NCBI GenBank assembly: GCA_026413225.1
Contig: CM048591.1
Span: 77,054,009 to 77,118,008, forward strand
DNA: 64,000 nt
Reading direction: 5' to 3'
Source: Otis tarda
Lineage: Eukaryota > Chordata > Aves > Otidiformes > Otididae
Position numbers and translations under genes: made by a program. Below are positions 11,610-25,656 of the stretch, in pieces. Position 1 is the stretch's first letter. Each line of letters begins with the position of its first letter. A model generated the notes under the pieces. It did no database searches, was not told where the DNA came from, and worked only from the letters and a program-made list of their open reading frames with translations.

Positions 11610-14600
11610 AGTGAACTGTTTAGCCTCATACGGTCCTAGACTGAGAGACATGGAAATTGAGATCTTGCTGTTTCAGAGTAGTCCTGTCCTGTGATGCTGC
11701 TGTGCAGTTGGAGATTTGCTGCAGGTGATCTCCTCCTGCTCTGCAGCTGCAGACAGACTTGATTTACGACGACTTCGGCCTGTGTGCTTTTTTCTTTTTT
11801 CCCTTCCTCCTGTAGTTGATCTAGGCAGAGAAGAGACACAAATGAAATGAAGCAATATCATTTTAGCAGGCAGCTGAAGAAAAGCTAATTAGCATTTTAA
11901 TTGTTTTGAATTTTAAGTGGCTTCAGCTTATTCACTACGGGTTGAAGAACTCCCTTCTACACCTGACCTGATTACATTAATTACTATTCTTAGTGTAGAC
12001 TGCTTTTATTACTTGGAATTAATTTTTCTATAAGGTTGGATCCTCAGCTGGTGTTAATGAGTGTACTTCTGTGGCACACAAGGCAGAGGATCAGTTCAGA
12101 GCTGCTCAGGATTTGGTCCGGGTTTGGTGTAATTAAGTCATGCTTTGGGATACAGGTGCCATGAGCAAGGGTGAGGCGTTTAGTTGACCAGTCAGGAATG
12201 GCTGTCCGAGGAGTCCCTTTGTGGGAGGCGTTCACACCCGGGGAATGCAGCTCTGTTTGACTTCGGAGTTCTCCACCCTGCTTTGTGCTCATCTGGAAGG
12301 GCTGCAGTCTGAGCAGACCCTGCAGAGTTTCTGTCTGATCTAGTGGGTCTGTGCGTAAGTGCCCTGCAGAGCTTGTTTGGATAGGCTGCCCAGCAGTGAG
12401 ATTGGGATCGCGGCAGAAAACTGCCAGAAGCTGCCTTTTACATCGTATGATGGAGAAGAGTGTGCTTGTGCCTGCCTCCCAGCCCATCCCGTGATCAGGG
12501 GTAAAACCTGTCGTCTAGGAGCTGGGAGACCTTGGTTCAGTATCAGAAAATGCCGGCATTCTCATCTCCCTCCTCCTGTCGAGTCAGAGACTTTTCCAGA
12601 TAGTCATTTATGTGCTCACTGTATGCTCACTGTATGCTGCTGTAAAGGACAAAATTAAAGATGCAGTGGTTGTGGAAGACGCATGAGTAAACATGAATCT
12701 ATCAGCTAGCAATTAAGAACGTAGATGCTAATACTTGTTTCTGTTTTTTTGGGGGTGTGGTTGTTATTTTTGGCATTTTGGTTTGATTTGGTTTTTTTTC
12801 CCCCTTAACGAGTGCTTAATGTGGTATGAAGTAAGAATTGGCTTAGGGAATAGATCTTGGTTCACCTTGTTAAGCAAGATGATACTGAAAGTTTTAGTAG
12901 CGTGCGGGAAAGAAAATAGAGACTGTGCTGAAGGAAAAGCTCTGTTGCAGGGAACAGCTGTCTTAGCATTTCAGTGCCAGTTTACAAGACAGGTGAAATA
13001 ATCTTTGTTTCGTTTGTATGTTAGGTTATATATGTAATAAAAAATACACTTTTATTTAATTTATGACATTACAGAAGTGCTCAGTTAGGAACTGGTGCAC
13101 ATGTGACGTCAGATACATGCGTAGCCAATTAACAGTCAAAGCTATCACCTACTTACACGTTTTCCCATGTATGTTTATTCCTGGTTTAATACTAGAGACT
13201 TGCCCACTTCATTTACTCAAAATTAAAATATCCTAATTCAGAAGGAAAAAAAATTATATACTCACATCCAGTGTCCAATGTTGGCCTTACTACTTTTATA
13301 AGAAATTAATGAAAAGTGAGGACTGTTTGCCACGTAAGTGTAGGATATTCTTGATAACTGTTCTTACATATTTGATTAGGATGTGATACCTGTGATGGTT
13401 AAAGAATTTTTCCTGTGTGTGCACATCACCTGAAAGTAGGCAATTTAAGTAACAAACCCTGTACAATGTTATAATCTTTGCCCTCAAATGAAGCCTGTCC
13501 AGTTGTGGATGAGTAGTTTCCTTTTCTAAAGTATTTTGCTGAAGGCAGCCTGCTTAAGTTGTCATTTTAATTTCAGCCTAGTGTAAAAGGTGGATGTTTG
13601 CAATAAACCTTTTCCTCCCCGCCGCCACTTCTACGTGGAGAGCTACCCATTTGGATGAGGTGGTTTTGGTTTTTTTTTTCCTTTTAGTGCCTAGCTTGTC
13701 AGATTTTTATGTTGTATTTTATTGGAGAGAACATATTGCTTTCTCCATGTTTAGACTGTCAGATTGCCTCTCTTACCTGTGTCATGATTAACAGCCTTAT
13801 GGCAATTTCAGTTGCTTGCATATAAAAGACAGTATTTGTAACATTTGTATTTATCTCTGTTTTAATATGATTTAGCAGTGGAAACTAGGGGAACACAATA
13901 AAAAACCCCGATCACTCTCCCCTTCCCTTACCAACAGTATGCGAGAAGCCAGCTGCTGACTGACAGACTGTAAAAGACTTCTGAATTGCTGTTGGTTTAT
14001 TTTTAGACTGCATCTCTTGCTCCTCCTGGAGAAACTTGGAGAGAGTCACCTTTCTTTTCATCTGTGGCATTCTGTGCTATTCCTGTCCTTTCATGACCCC
14101 TTTATATCCCGATAAAGTGCCCAGTAGGTGATGGAGGCAGCCCAGAGGATTTTGTGCTGCTTTGCACTGTTCTGAAGATGCTCTGGCGCCTGCTGGCCGT
14201 TGCTCAAACTGGTCAGTGACTTTTACTGTCTATTTTCACTTCAGATGCTGATGCAAATTCCTTTCTCCGGTGTTACCAGTTGCAGAAGAGCACAGGCTTA
14301 GGCTCAGAGAAACACAGCTCCTTTTTCGGTGACTGTTTTTCCTGTGTGAGTGCGAGAAGCCTCTGCCCTCGCCTGTGAATCGATCCTTCCAGTGCTGAGG
14401 TCCTGTTTCGAGATCTCTGGTGATGTGCTTGTCCGGGGAGCCAAAGCTGGAGGAGAAAATTGGTTCAAGGAGATCTCCATCTGCCTGCAGATTGCTCCTT
14501 GGCGGCCAAAATGTGGCCTGAAGAAGTACCCCGTATGTTGGTTGCAATAGACTTGCATTACTTGATTACAATCAATAAGCTTGATTTTGGTCTGAAGTTT

Positions 14601-17600
14601 TTTATAGGATTGGAGGTAACTACAAGCATTTGTTGTGGAAAACACTGAAGAGCAATAAACAGTTCCATGCTGCAGTTTTTTGTAGAAAAAAGTACAGAAG
14701 TTAATTTTGAAGAGGAGATTCACTTGGAAATATGATGGTGTAAAGCCTTGGAAATTTGGAATAAAGCTAACCTTTTTCGCTTTGACTTGGAGTACCTCTA
14801 AGTGAGAATTTTAAAAATACGGAAGAGTGGTAAATAGAGACAGGACAAAGCTACTATGCTTTGAGAAACAGAAGGCACATAGATTAAGACTTTTTTTTTA
14901 TCCGGTGGCCTATGAGGATTTGTTCTGAAGGCTGTACAGTTCATCACAATAAATTCAAAATCATTGCATTTTTAGGTCAGAGCTGAACTGCAGAGTTAGA
15001 TTAATCTCCCTAATTTATTCCTTTGTGAACGTTCATTACAAAGCTTTAGGAAAAAGGCTTTGGCTTGTAAGGAAGAGCTGAACTAAAAATATCAAAGAAA
15101 CAGTTCAATCTCTTGTAGATAACTTGCACTAGATAACAGTCTCTTTTTTTCTCCAGTTTCATAGTTATTTAAGCATCATGAAATTCATGTGGCTTTGTGG
15201 CACCACCAGTTGTTCTTTTATTCCTCAGAATTTCAGAATATTGGGTTTTGAAGGAACTCTGCTTTCACTTGCATAAACGTTTTTCCAGCCATGGTAATAA
15301 TATATCACACTGTAAAGTTTGGGGTCATAGTTGTTTTTTTTTTTTCATTGATGAGCAACCAGATACTGAAGAGTATCAGGTGAACAGTGCAAATAATAAA
15401 TACTAAGTATCATGGTATTTTTTACACGTTCTTTTAAGATAAGTTACATGGCAAATGCAGTGGTAATGGATTGCAGGAGATAAAAATAATTAAAAACTTC
15501 TTTTTTAGGAAAGGTTTTATTTTTAAATAGTTTTATTTCTCCAGGGAAAGTATTTTCAGGCTGCCTACCTCATTCACTCTCACAGACATGGCTCCTTTTC
15601 AGTACTGTGAAGGCAATAACTGTTTTTACCTTGGACCAAGGATATGTGTGTACCGAAAAATCTACAGGTACAGTACCTCAAAATAAAAGTGATTTTTTTA
15701 AAATGTATTATGCCAAGCAGATGCCTGTGATATTCACTAAAATTCAGAATGTTTGATGCTGAATTGAAGAAACATGCCATATAAATGTCATGGTAGCGTA
15801 TGCACTCTCTCTGTTCCCAGCGACACTGGTACCTGTTTAGGTGTGCAACACTTTTTAAATAGGGGGGTTTGTTTAAATTCTTACGTCGGTGTTTCAGTAG
15901 GAGACCTCACTGAGAAGTGTACAGCAGCTTGTGTTGTAAGCGGAGCTGGTGAGGGGTCTGAGTTTCAAAAGTCAAGCTGCTCGTTTAAGCTCTGAAATGC
16001 AGACATGTCTGACTGAGGCACTGCTTTGAAGAACACCAGATCTTGTGTATAATTCGTACTCATTGTTAGGCAGTACTGCTGCTTGAAAAGAGAAGTATTC
16101 ATGGAGAATTCTGCAGCTGATCCAACAGATGTTTTTTTCCTGCCTGGGATTGTAACCCAGAAGATAAATTGGCATCCCTTGGTGCTAGTAGGGGTTGCAC
16201 AGAGGTTTTTAATTGTTTTGGGGTGTTTTTCCCTAACTAACTAGTGAAAAGGCAAAGCAGTAATGGATAGAAAAATGAGGAATTATCTCAGCAGTTTGGT
16301 TCATATACTTCGTGTAATTGTAAGCTTTAATCAGTTACCAGCAATGTTTGCGTCCCGTATTTGAAGGAAGATTATGTTATGAGGAAAATGATCTTTGGAG
16401 CAGCTGCTCCAATTAAAGTATTGAAACTGCAGTGTAGAACAAGCCAAAGGCTTGTAGCAGGAGGGTGACACGCAGAATATCATGGTTTCCCACATCGCAT
16501 CCGTGACACTGTTTGCTGTGACCCTGGTAAGAATGTCACTGAGACGTGTCACTTAAAATGCACTTCAGTGGAGCCAGCACTCTCAGGAAGAAGGGTTGTA
16601 CAGGTAATTTTGGATCCTTTCAGGTGCTGGGAAGGCTGAGTCATGTAGCACTGAACAGGCCTGACGTCAGAGTGGGATCTTGTCTGCGGAAATACCACAT
16701 GGCCTTTTGGTCTTTTGAGCCCTTCAAGGATTTTCTTGAAAGAAAACAACTCTATTCATCGCTTCTGTTCTCAAACGAAAAGGATGTTCCCATAGAATGT
16801 GTCACTGCGCTGTTGGATCACGGCAAGGCCAGATGGTGTGGTGTGATTGCTGGGACCGGGTCGGAGCTGGCTGCCTGCTCTTAGCTGCCCACGCGCACCT
16901 TACTCTCACATTACTCTCCTGTTACTCTGTGACAGGGGACATGGCTGGGACGGGCTGGGGCTGCGGAGGGGAGCTGGCTCTTGGGGGCATGGTGGTCTTT
17001 AGGGCAGGGTCGCCATGCAGAGGGGATGCGCTCTGACGGAGCCATCCGTTAACCTGGGGACTGTCACTCCAGTCTGAAGAGAGGAGCTGGCAGGGGGCAG
17101 GTGCCCCTCGATGTTGTCAGCTTTTCTTGTCACTTCAGTAGGTACAGACCAGTGGAGCAGCTGCAGTGGTGTTGACTTTCATTTTCTCTTTGTTTGTTTT
17201 GTAAGAGTATCCTTCGGCAGCAGGAGTGTTGTTTAGTGCTGTATCCGGGAGGGAAGGGCTGGGTCTCTTCTTCCCTGCTCAGAGCATCTGGAGCTGTTTC
17301 CTCCTCTCGCTGCAGCTTCCAGCTAAATTCGGTCTGGGAGCGATCTCTTGTGTTTCTGTGAGTGCGTGACCACGAGGATCCAGCCAGCGCTTAGGGGAGA
17401 GAGGCGCGAGAAAAACTCCGTCTGGCCTTTCCCTTGCCCCTGTACTCTTCTGTCTCGTGGGCTCTGTTCCTCTCCTCACTTTCCCAGAACCTCTGTGGAG
17501 AGCGCACAGTTTGCTTTGAGCTGGTGTGAGGATGGAAGGGGAGGAAGGCTAGCTTCAAGCCTGGCCATACTTTGTGTGTGTGTATGCAGTAAGGGCAGTG

Positions 17601-18014
17601 TGTGGGGCAGGTGTTACCCCTCCCGTCTTACTCTCTCCTGCCTTCCTTTGCAGGATGGACCTTCACATCCAGCATGGCATGTTTCCTGTCAGGTACAGAC
17701 CGAGCTGGGTAGCAGGGCTGGGTCCCAGAGGGTGTTCTCTGTTCGGGGGCCAAAGGGTTTCCCTTCTGCTTGCTGTTCAGCAGTACCTTGAAGGACTGAC
17801 AGACCTAACGTGCGACATGTTCGTCTGGATCAGCTCAAACATTGCACGAGAAGTTTTGAAAAGAAGAGGAAAGAGCAGAGCAAGAAAGAGCCAAAAGCGA
17901 TTACTTCTGTGTTTCTTCTCTTAGACTTTAAGATATATCCTGAGCTATTCTCCAGTTCCCTGGGCTGCCTGCCTACAACAGAGCTTCTCAGTACATGACC
18001 ACAAATTGGTCATG

Positions 18015-18063
18015 TTGATTTTTAGAAGATTGATTGATTTTTAGAAGATTGATTTTTAGAAGA
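18015..18063. repeat. Minisatellite, 15-bp unit, three perfect copies
   Basis: The unit TTGATTTTTAGAAGA occurs at 18015-18029, 18034-18048 and 18049-18063. An extra TTGA sits between the first and second copies, which looks like a slippage remnant. It is a local tandem duplication with no sign of function. Confidence 0.93.
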
Positions 18064-21000
18064 AATGAGTTGGTACAGGCATTCCAGTAGGAGAGCAAGA
18101 CAGATTTTTACATGGCTCTAGTAGCATACACCAAATAAGTGAGAATAGAAACAAAAGGTTACTGAATCCTACTTACTACAACATTTATGTTGTCATTATC
18201 TCATTTTTGAGGAGTCCATGTCCTGATTTTAAAAAAGTTCCTCTGTTAATGCAGACTTCTGGCTGTGACTCTCATTTACTTAAAGTCTTTAAAATTCAAG
18301 TCCTGCTGTTTTACATTACTGTAATGGGGAAGCTGCTGGGATGATTTGTGCCGGTTCCTGGTGAACTCCTTGCATGTGAGGAATTCCCAGTGCTCAAGGC
18401 CCAAGGCACCATCAGCCAGCCGTTAAGTCTGTAGCACAAGAAATGTTTGCAGAAAAAAAAAAAAGGTGCCTGGGCAGCTGTATATTCTAGCAGCCCCTGG
18501 TTTCCTGAATGCTGCTCTTGTCCCAGAAATCAGCCTGCAGCTTGATCTGGAGACTGCCTGGAGCTGCAGCGTGGCTGGTGTGGCGAGCCCGAGCCAGGGT
18601 GGTATGAGGTTATTGATCTGCATGTCCTTTGTCTGACAGGTCCCTGTAGCACGTTCAGCTCACCAGTCAGGAGAGTCTGGTCGTAAAAGTCGCTGTATAT
18701 TTAAAGGTTGTTCTTGCACCGCCCAGAAAACCTAAACTCTGTTTACGTGGAGGCATCTAGCTGCTTTCTGTGTGCGTGCAAGGCAATTGTTAAAGGTGTG
18801 CCGTGGAGCACACCGTCAGTCTGTCAGTGGTGCTGAGAATTGTCAGTTTCTTGTTGTTATAAAAATGGACCATTCCTCTTAAACATTTCCTACATCTTTG
18901 TCACTCAGAAGACTGAAGAAGTTGCTGGGAAAAGTCACATATCAGGACAATTACCTAGAAAAACATTAGGCAAAAATGGTGTCCACTGGCAGGGTAGATT
19001 TAGACTTGCAGTAACCGCTGCAGGCGCTGTGAGTAGTGCTCTAAGAACGGATTTGGCAGGGAGAAAAGGTAATCGTGCATTGATCTTGAAGTGCAGCGTT
19101 GTCCTGCCGTCCTTGACTGTTCAAGAGTGACTCGTGCTTCTTAAAGTGACCAGCTTCGAAACTGGGAGTGAAACTGATGTTTCATTTTGGATGCGTTCTC
19201 AGGCTTCCTTTTGACTTCTGGGAAACATTCATCTGTCCTGAATCTTCAGACTCAAAAGCGCAATGATTATTAAAAAAAAAATGAAAAAGTAATGCAAAGA
19301 CTTTTTTTTTAATCGAAGGTTTAGTATTTCACAGTGAGGTACTGATGCTAGGATGCTGGCGCTCTCCTTGCATCATGGAAAGCAGGACCAGCAGCTCTGC
19401 TGTGCACTCGGTTCCTCATGCTTTCGGTGAAGCTCGCGGAATGCCTTTTGCTGCCCTTTCTTGGCGGTCGGGAACGGTGGAAATGGGAGGATAGGCTTGA
19501 TATCCCAAATAACATCCAAGCAAGATGCTCCTTCTGCTCACTTGTTGTTACCGATGTCAGTATAAATACCACGTTTGCAGAGACGAGCATTAAGAGACTA
19601 GAGGGACCAGAGATTAACTTGCTGTAGTAGAGAAATGGAGCTCTGAGAAAAGTCAGGGCTGAAGGAAAGGGAGCTGCTCAGGTTAGTGGCTCAGACAAAC
19701 CCGTTTTCAGCATCCCTTTAACCTGGTTCTTTTCTTCCTTCTCACTCCTGACTATTGCTCTGAAACTTCACACAGTGAAAGTAACTGAATATGCTAGATT
19801 TTTAAAACTTTACAAACCACTTCATAGGTTATGGTGCACGTTTAGGCCAGGGACTGAGTGAAAAAAATGTTGATTGTATTGATCAGTTGTGGAGTTGGGA
19901 GACTTTCAGGCCATCTTAAGGCTTCAGGCTTGGAAGTTTGTTGTTGTTAGGTTTTTTTTTTTGAGGTTGCCTGCAGCTATCATTTGATTTTCAGATACTA
20001 GGAAACTTAATGTAATTTTTGTGAGCTTTATCTTTACTTCTTGCTGAACATAAGGTGAGTTCCAAAAAGATTTGAGTGCATTGCATGGACAATAAAATCA
20101 AATATTGGGTAGAACAAACCCTCCAGATTTCTCTGCTTACTTCTTCTGATCTCTTTTCTCTGGCTTTTGAAGATGAATCTTTTGATGCTTTAGAGGCATA
20201 TTTCACCTGCTGTGTTCTAGGGTTGTCTGAGAAAAAGGATATGTGGTTTAACCTTCTACCAGTCTCTTTTGTGCTTGTGATACAAACTGGTTTTGCATTT
20301 TTTTCATGCAGGCTAATATTGAACCACAAGCAGGTTGCAGGCAAGGAATGTTATTCTTCAAAATTAAACCTTAAACTTTTCATCAGACATAACCATGTGA
20401 AATTGCTGTAACTATCCCTAGCACCGGATACCGGGCCTCCTTTGTTCAGTCAAAATGTTTGTGTTATTTTGTTCCTTTCAAGGTTAAGATGGTTTGCATG
20501 TCTTCAGACATTAACAGATTTTTCACATGGTGGAAAAAGGAAAATAATGCCATGTTTCTCGTTTTAGTTGATACTAGCTGTCCATGAGCAATTTTTTGTG
20601 TGTATTGTAATTGAAACTAGCAAAATAGATATCTTCGTGTGCCAGGTCAGCTGGGGAGCTGATTAGGTCATGCTGCTCTTTCTGGATTTGAGCTGTTTGT
20701 TCAGCAAAATATGGCTCTGTTTTTCCCAAGGGTGTTGAGCAACGTTTTTCTGATCTGTAAATTCTGAGGTATTTTCACTTCAGGATCACTAGTTACACAT
20801 CAAGGGAATATTTTTTTCCAGTTACTTTATGGGATGCATGTGTTTTTTAATGTATACCTTGCTTATGTCTGCAGGGTAATGCAGATTGCCATAGGACTGG
20901 CTGTAGCTAGTTGCTTTCTATAAATGTTGCTGCACTATTTCTAGCACTGAAAAATAATTGTGATGCTTTACAAGGTGACAGTTGCCTCTGACTGCTGTAT

Positions 21001-24000
21001 ACTAATGTGGAGAGCATGGAAGACATCTGTATTGTGTCCACGAATAGGACTCATCTGCCTAACTATTCTTGTGTCGTGGGTGGTATAAATTCAAGGGGTT
21101 AACTCTTGCTTCTGTCTGTCCATCTAGGAAAAGGCGCGGTAAGGTAAACTGTTGTGTCTTGCACTTCTCTTTAAGCATAGACACAGCAAGTTAATAATTG
21201 GTCAAAGTACGTTTTCTATCTTAAAGATATCAAAACCTGGATATTTGAAGCAGCAAAGCATGAACTTGTGAGATTTGGTTCTGCTGAAAATGACTGATGG
21301 AGATATGGATCATGCAGCTTTTGCAGGAAAAGCCCAGAAGCTGTTGTGATGTGGTAAGGTAAGGAGGGACACGATGTGTCCCTGTACGGTCGGGCACGGC
21401 ACAGAGACCCCCAGTGCTGTTAGGGAGGAAACATCCACGTACTCTGATACGTGCTTGGGTTTGGGATGGAGGCGGGGGGAAGTGCTGCCTTGAAAAGCGA
21501 TAGTGAGCTTGTTCATGGCAGTCTTTGTAGACAGCTATACTGTCTGCTGTTCTGGAGTTTTTGTCCTGCCAGAGTAGTTCAGATCTCTACGCTAGGCTCT
21601 ACACATCCTGGATAGGGTATGGGCATGTCCTAAGAACAGAGAAACTGGAAGATGGCTTACGTCAAGAGCCCAGACCTCCTTCGTTACTTTGATCAGAATC
21701 TCTGGGTTCTGTGCTTCTTTGGATAAAGAAGAAATGAAAAGATTGGGTTTTATCTCTGCAAGTGGAGAACGGGTCAGTTGCTTACTAAGGCAGTATGGAT
21801 TCTTCTGAGGTAGGCAAAGGGGTGAAATTTAGAGACCCCCTGTGTGAGTGACTAGCCATGGACTGTGGTGAGGCCCCAGAGGACTTCCTTTTAGCAGGAA
21901 CCAGATGAAAAACAGAGCGAGTGCTGCAGTCTACTACAGATAATGGGCTTTCAGGCTGTCTTCACAGAATGACATTTAACTTAGTCTTTTAATCCCTGAA
22001 AAAAGCTTGCTTGTTCGTTTCAGATACTAGTTTTGTAGTTCCTCAACGTCCTTCTGTGCCTTTCAAACGCAGAGTGTGTTTCTGGGTGGCAGCCGAGAGA
22101 GGTGCAGCGCAGAGTTTGCCCCCGCCCTCTGAGTTCTGGCTGCTTGCGCCAGAGAAGGGTTTCCAGGGTAACGGAGATCTGTTGGCCATGCTACGGATCA
22201 GGATGCTGGCGGGACGCGTGCAGCACTGTGGGGTGCAGCACTTGCCGCCCATGCCGTCTCCTCGGCATCTCCTGCACGGGGGATGACCGCTTCCAGAGCA
22301 GCTCTGCTGACTTGGACTCAGGTATCCGTTAGGTTCATGCTGTTTTGGCGTGTCTGCCCAGCAGAGAGGGGCTGATGTGTAACATACGAGAAACATGCTC
22401 AGGATTTACGGTACAAGTGAGGACGGTCACTAAACAGCACGCACTTACATTGGTGTGTTACACAGGTTAGCTGCTTGCCAAGCAAAAAGTGCTTGCATTT
22501 GCTAGTATAGGTTAGTGCATGTTTTTTAATGCGAAGCGTTACAAGTAAGCATTGCGTTACAAATAATTCTTACAAATAAGCTTAACTTCGATGGCAAGCA
22601 GGTGTTAGTGATGTTAGCTTTGTTTGCCCTTGCAAAAAGGTGGATACAGCTGTCAGGCAGCATACCAGAGCCAAGTGGGTGTGAGGTGAAGTTGAGGATA
22701 AAATATTTTTTTTTGACCGGACTTGTAGCAAAGCATCCTTTTTCTGGTAACTGTACGTTTGTTTAAATGAGCATTTCCTCTCAGACCGCACCAGACTTGT
22801 TAAATTACAGGTTTTACAGCTGTCCCCAGTGTTTGGTTGTTTATGTGCCTCGCCTGTCTAGAACGGAAAACTTTCTAGAGAGAGGTTTGTTAAAACAAAT
22901 AGAAAATATTCTTGCAAGCCCTTCTGGCTTTCACAAGCTGCAGTCTGAAATTATCCCCTTTGTTTCCGGAAGGCGTAGCATGGCAAACCTGTATTGTTCG
23001 GAATTCTGGGTCACTCGGGCATTGCTGGTTGTAGGTTAATTCTTTCTCTTCTTTTCCTCACACCAATTGCAAAGTTACAGCAACTATATTTTTAGGTACA
23101 TATATATTAACCAAGAGAGGTGACAAAAGTAGTTGTGATTTGTTGTTGTTGTTTTTTAACAAACTGTCTGAGGCTACAAAGAAAAGTCAGAAATAAGTCT
23201 GCATGGCACAAACCAGAAAGACGCAACTACAGAACTGAAAAATGTACTGCCAGTGTAAGAATGAATCAGCAGAGGACAGCTCCAGATACTACTTCAGAAA
23301 TCAAGGCAGAAAGATACCTACAAAGCAAAAACCATTTTTGTCCGTCCATCTCCCCAGTCGGCTGAAGACAGGAGCACAGATGGAGCGTCCCTTGCTGGCT
23401 TCTAGACGTCTGTAATCCGTCTGCGTGCCTTGGGTCTCACGCAGGCGTGGAGCGCCGTGACAAAGCGCAGATGAGCACGATTGGAGCGGCAGAAGGACTT
23501 TGCTTTTTCCTTTTGCAACGATAAGTGTTGCTTTCCTCTTCAGAAAACAAAGCTGTGTTTAGAACAATATTTACTTATTATCTGTTAAAAGATGCTGCTT
23601 GACAAGGGCTGAGTTTTAGCGCTGTGCGGGACAGGATGCACGGCCGGCTGCTGTGACGATATTTACCTTCCTAAACTTGGGTTTGCTGTTTATGTGAGGC
23701 AGTGTATGTGCGTTAGATGCTCAAGTCCTGCTGTTATGTCAGGTCTCCCAACCTCCTGTCTCATAAAGTATAACATAAAGATCAACAAACTTTAGCAAGG
23801 CGCTGTTACAGGACAGGCAGCTTAATTAATGTTGTCAGGAAGTCATCATTGGAAGGATTATGCAAAAATCATGTGAAAGAAGAAAAGAAGCCGCCGTACC
23901 AGCTTCTGCTGATTGTACTTTCAAATTTCACATAGAACTTTTGAGAGGCTGATATTTTTAACAATTGGAAACTTTTATCTTTTAAATCTCTCATTTAAGC

Positions 24001-24937
24001 ATTAATTGAGATTTTAGTGGACCACAGTTTAACATTTAGTGAATTCTCTGAATAGCTATGCTATATAGCAATTCCCCTAAGAACTTTTTTCTTAAAAACT
24101 TTGAAGACCAGATTGCTCTAACTTGGTGTTCACAGGTTCTGGGATGTTTTCACATACTTCTTGTTTGATGACAGTCCTTCTAGGAGCAAAGTGGAGGAAG
24201 AACAGGAGAAAGGTGAAGCGGCAGAGCAGTCTGGTAGCGTGAAGCACCGATAAAGAATAGAGGGTAGTAGTGGAAAGTATTCCCTTTTCTGTTTGCCAAG
24301 TAATGCAGTCTTTCTAGGTGATTGTCAGGGTGCCAGGGAGCGTGCTGTGTTCCTGGTCTTTATACGGGCTCTCTGGGAATGTGTTCTTTCAGCCTCACAC
24401 CACCCCCTCCCCGTGGTTTTTTTTCCCCAAGGATGAACCCCGTCGTCACGGGCTGAGGCGTTGGTTTCAGCTGCTCAGTTTTATCATCTCGTGATTCTTT
24501 TAGCAAAAGAACTTGAACTCCTGGGCAGGATTCAGCCTCGGTGGGAGTTACGCAAACAGCAGAAATTTTACAGCAACACATGGTGACCTTTTCAAAACAA
24601 GCCAGTGTTTATTAGTCAACTTCAATACAGCATGTTCTGTTCTGGAGCTGCAGTGGTGAAGAAAAACTTTTGTCTGTGCTGGCAGTGTTACCTGCCTCCC
24701 CGGCAGACACTCTTTCTGCCTCGGTGTACGTGGAGCAGCTGAATCCTCAGCCAGATACGTGTTTCATGTCTCAAGGCTGTTCGCGTGCTCTGATGAGAAG
24801 ACATGATGTTTAGACAGCTATATGTTGAGATAATTAGTTTAGAAGACTAGTTAGTTCCTGTCAGCTGGGGCGTGATCTAATGGGTGTTACTCATTGCTTT
24901 TTTTGTCCTCTGTCCTAGGGAAAGTATTTTAACCCTT

Positions 24938-24956
24938 CTGTCACACAGTGTGACAG
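24938..24956. other. 19-bp interrupted palindrome with T-box-like half sites
   Basis: CTGTCACA and TGTGACAG are perfect reverse complements separated by CAG. Each arm contains TCACA/TGTGA, which resembles T-box half sites (TCACAC/GTGTGA) in palindromic arrangement. A binding role is only a possibility; one such palindrome can occur by chance in a window this size. Confidence 0.35.
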
Positions 24957-25213
24957 TGTGTGGATAAACTGAGTGACAGATACATTTCATGAGTATAGTT
25001 TAGAAATATCCGCGTTCAACATGGGTACATATCAGCGTTTGCCTCCTATTGAGCCGTGCCTGGACAGGGAAGACTCTGCAGTTAATATTAATTACATTTA
25101 TTTTCTTTATGTGCAGAAACTTATGAGTAGTATGATGTAGCTCTGTGTCTTAGGTGATGGTCTTGGTTGCAGAGAGACTCAAGGTTGAACGATCCTACTG
25201 TCTGACTTGGGAA

Positions 25214-25656
25214 TTCATAGAATCATAGAATGGTTTGTGTTGGAAGGGACCTTCAAGGGTCATCCAGTCCAACCCCCCTGCCAGGAGCAGGGACATCTCC
25301 AACCAGATCAGGTTGCTCAGAGCCCCATCCAACCTGGCCTGGAATGTTTCCAGGGATGGGGCATCCACCACCTCTCCAGGCAACCTGGGGCAGTGCTCCA
25401 CCACCCTCAGTGGAAAATATCTCTTCCTAATATCTAATCTGAATCTCCCTCCCTCTATTTTAAAACCATCACCCCTCGTCCTGTCACAGCAGGCCCTGCT
25501 GAAGAGTCTCTCCCCACCTCTCCTGCAGCCCCCTTTGGGCACTGGGAGCCGCTCTCAGCTCTCCCCGGAGCCTCCTCTTCTCCAGGCTGAACAGCCCCAG
25601 CTCTCTCAGCCTGGCCTCACAGCAGAGCTGCTCCAGCCCTCTCAGCATCTGCGTGG
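25214..25656 (-). mobile_element. CR1-3: 5'-truncated CR1 LINE, ORF2 stop codon lost
   Basis: The plus strand opens with the reverse-complemented octamer tail (TTCATAGAATCATAGAATGG) and continues through the standard CR1 3' blocks to CTCAGCATCTGCGTGG. On the minus strand an open frame from 25542 shows the ORF2 C-terminal blocks [22 protein letters not shown] and DAPSLETFQARLDGALSNLI. Where CR1-2 has the stop TAG after LSNLI, this copy has TGG (Trp), so the frame runs on through the 3' UTR to a stop at 25195. CR1-1 carries the same variant, so this looks like a subfamily difference. Long plus-strand frames across this interval (for example 25235-25861) are antisense shadows. Confidence 0.96.

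Larger units (their letters stand above)
11610..25213. other. Long unique non-coding stretch
   Basis: About 13.6 kb with no recognised gene or dispersed repeat. Somewhat GC-richer patches occur at 16800-17800 and 22080-22300, but neither has a CpG density or splice structure that supports an exon or promoter. The longest frames (147 codons minus at 12044-12487 and 147 codons plus at 17348-17791) have no family motif I recognise. Short tandem units occur at 12614-12635 (11-bp unit, two copies) and 18015-18063. A palindrome lies at 24938-24956. Confidence 0.65.

Noticed and set aside
12044-12487. 147-codon minus-strand frame
   Set aside because: No recognisable domain; composition looks random.
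13104-13111. TGACGTCA (full CRE palindrome), also at 16662-16669 near a TGAGTCAT AP-1 core
   Set aside because: Eight-base matches are expected about once per window per motif. There is no promoter context to support them.
17348-17791. 147-codon plus-strand frame in a GC-richer patch
   Set aside because: Cys/Ser-rich, with no motif. Openness is explained by higher GC reducing stop codons.
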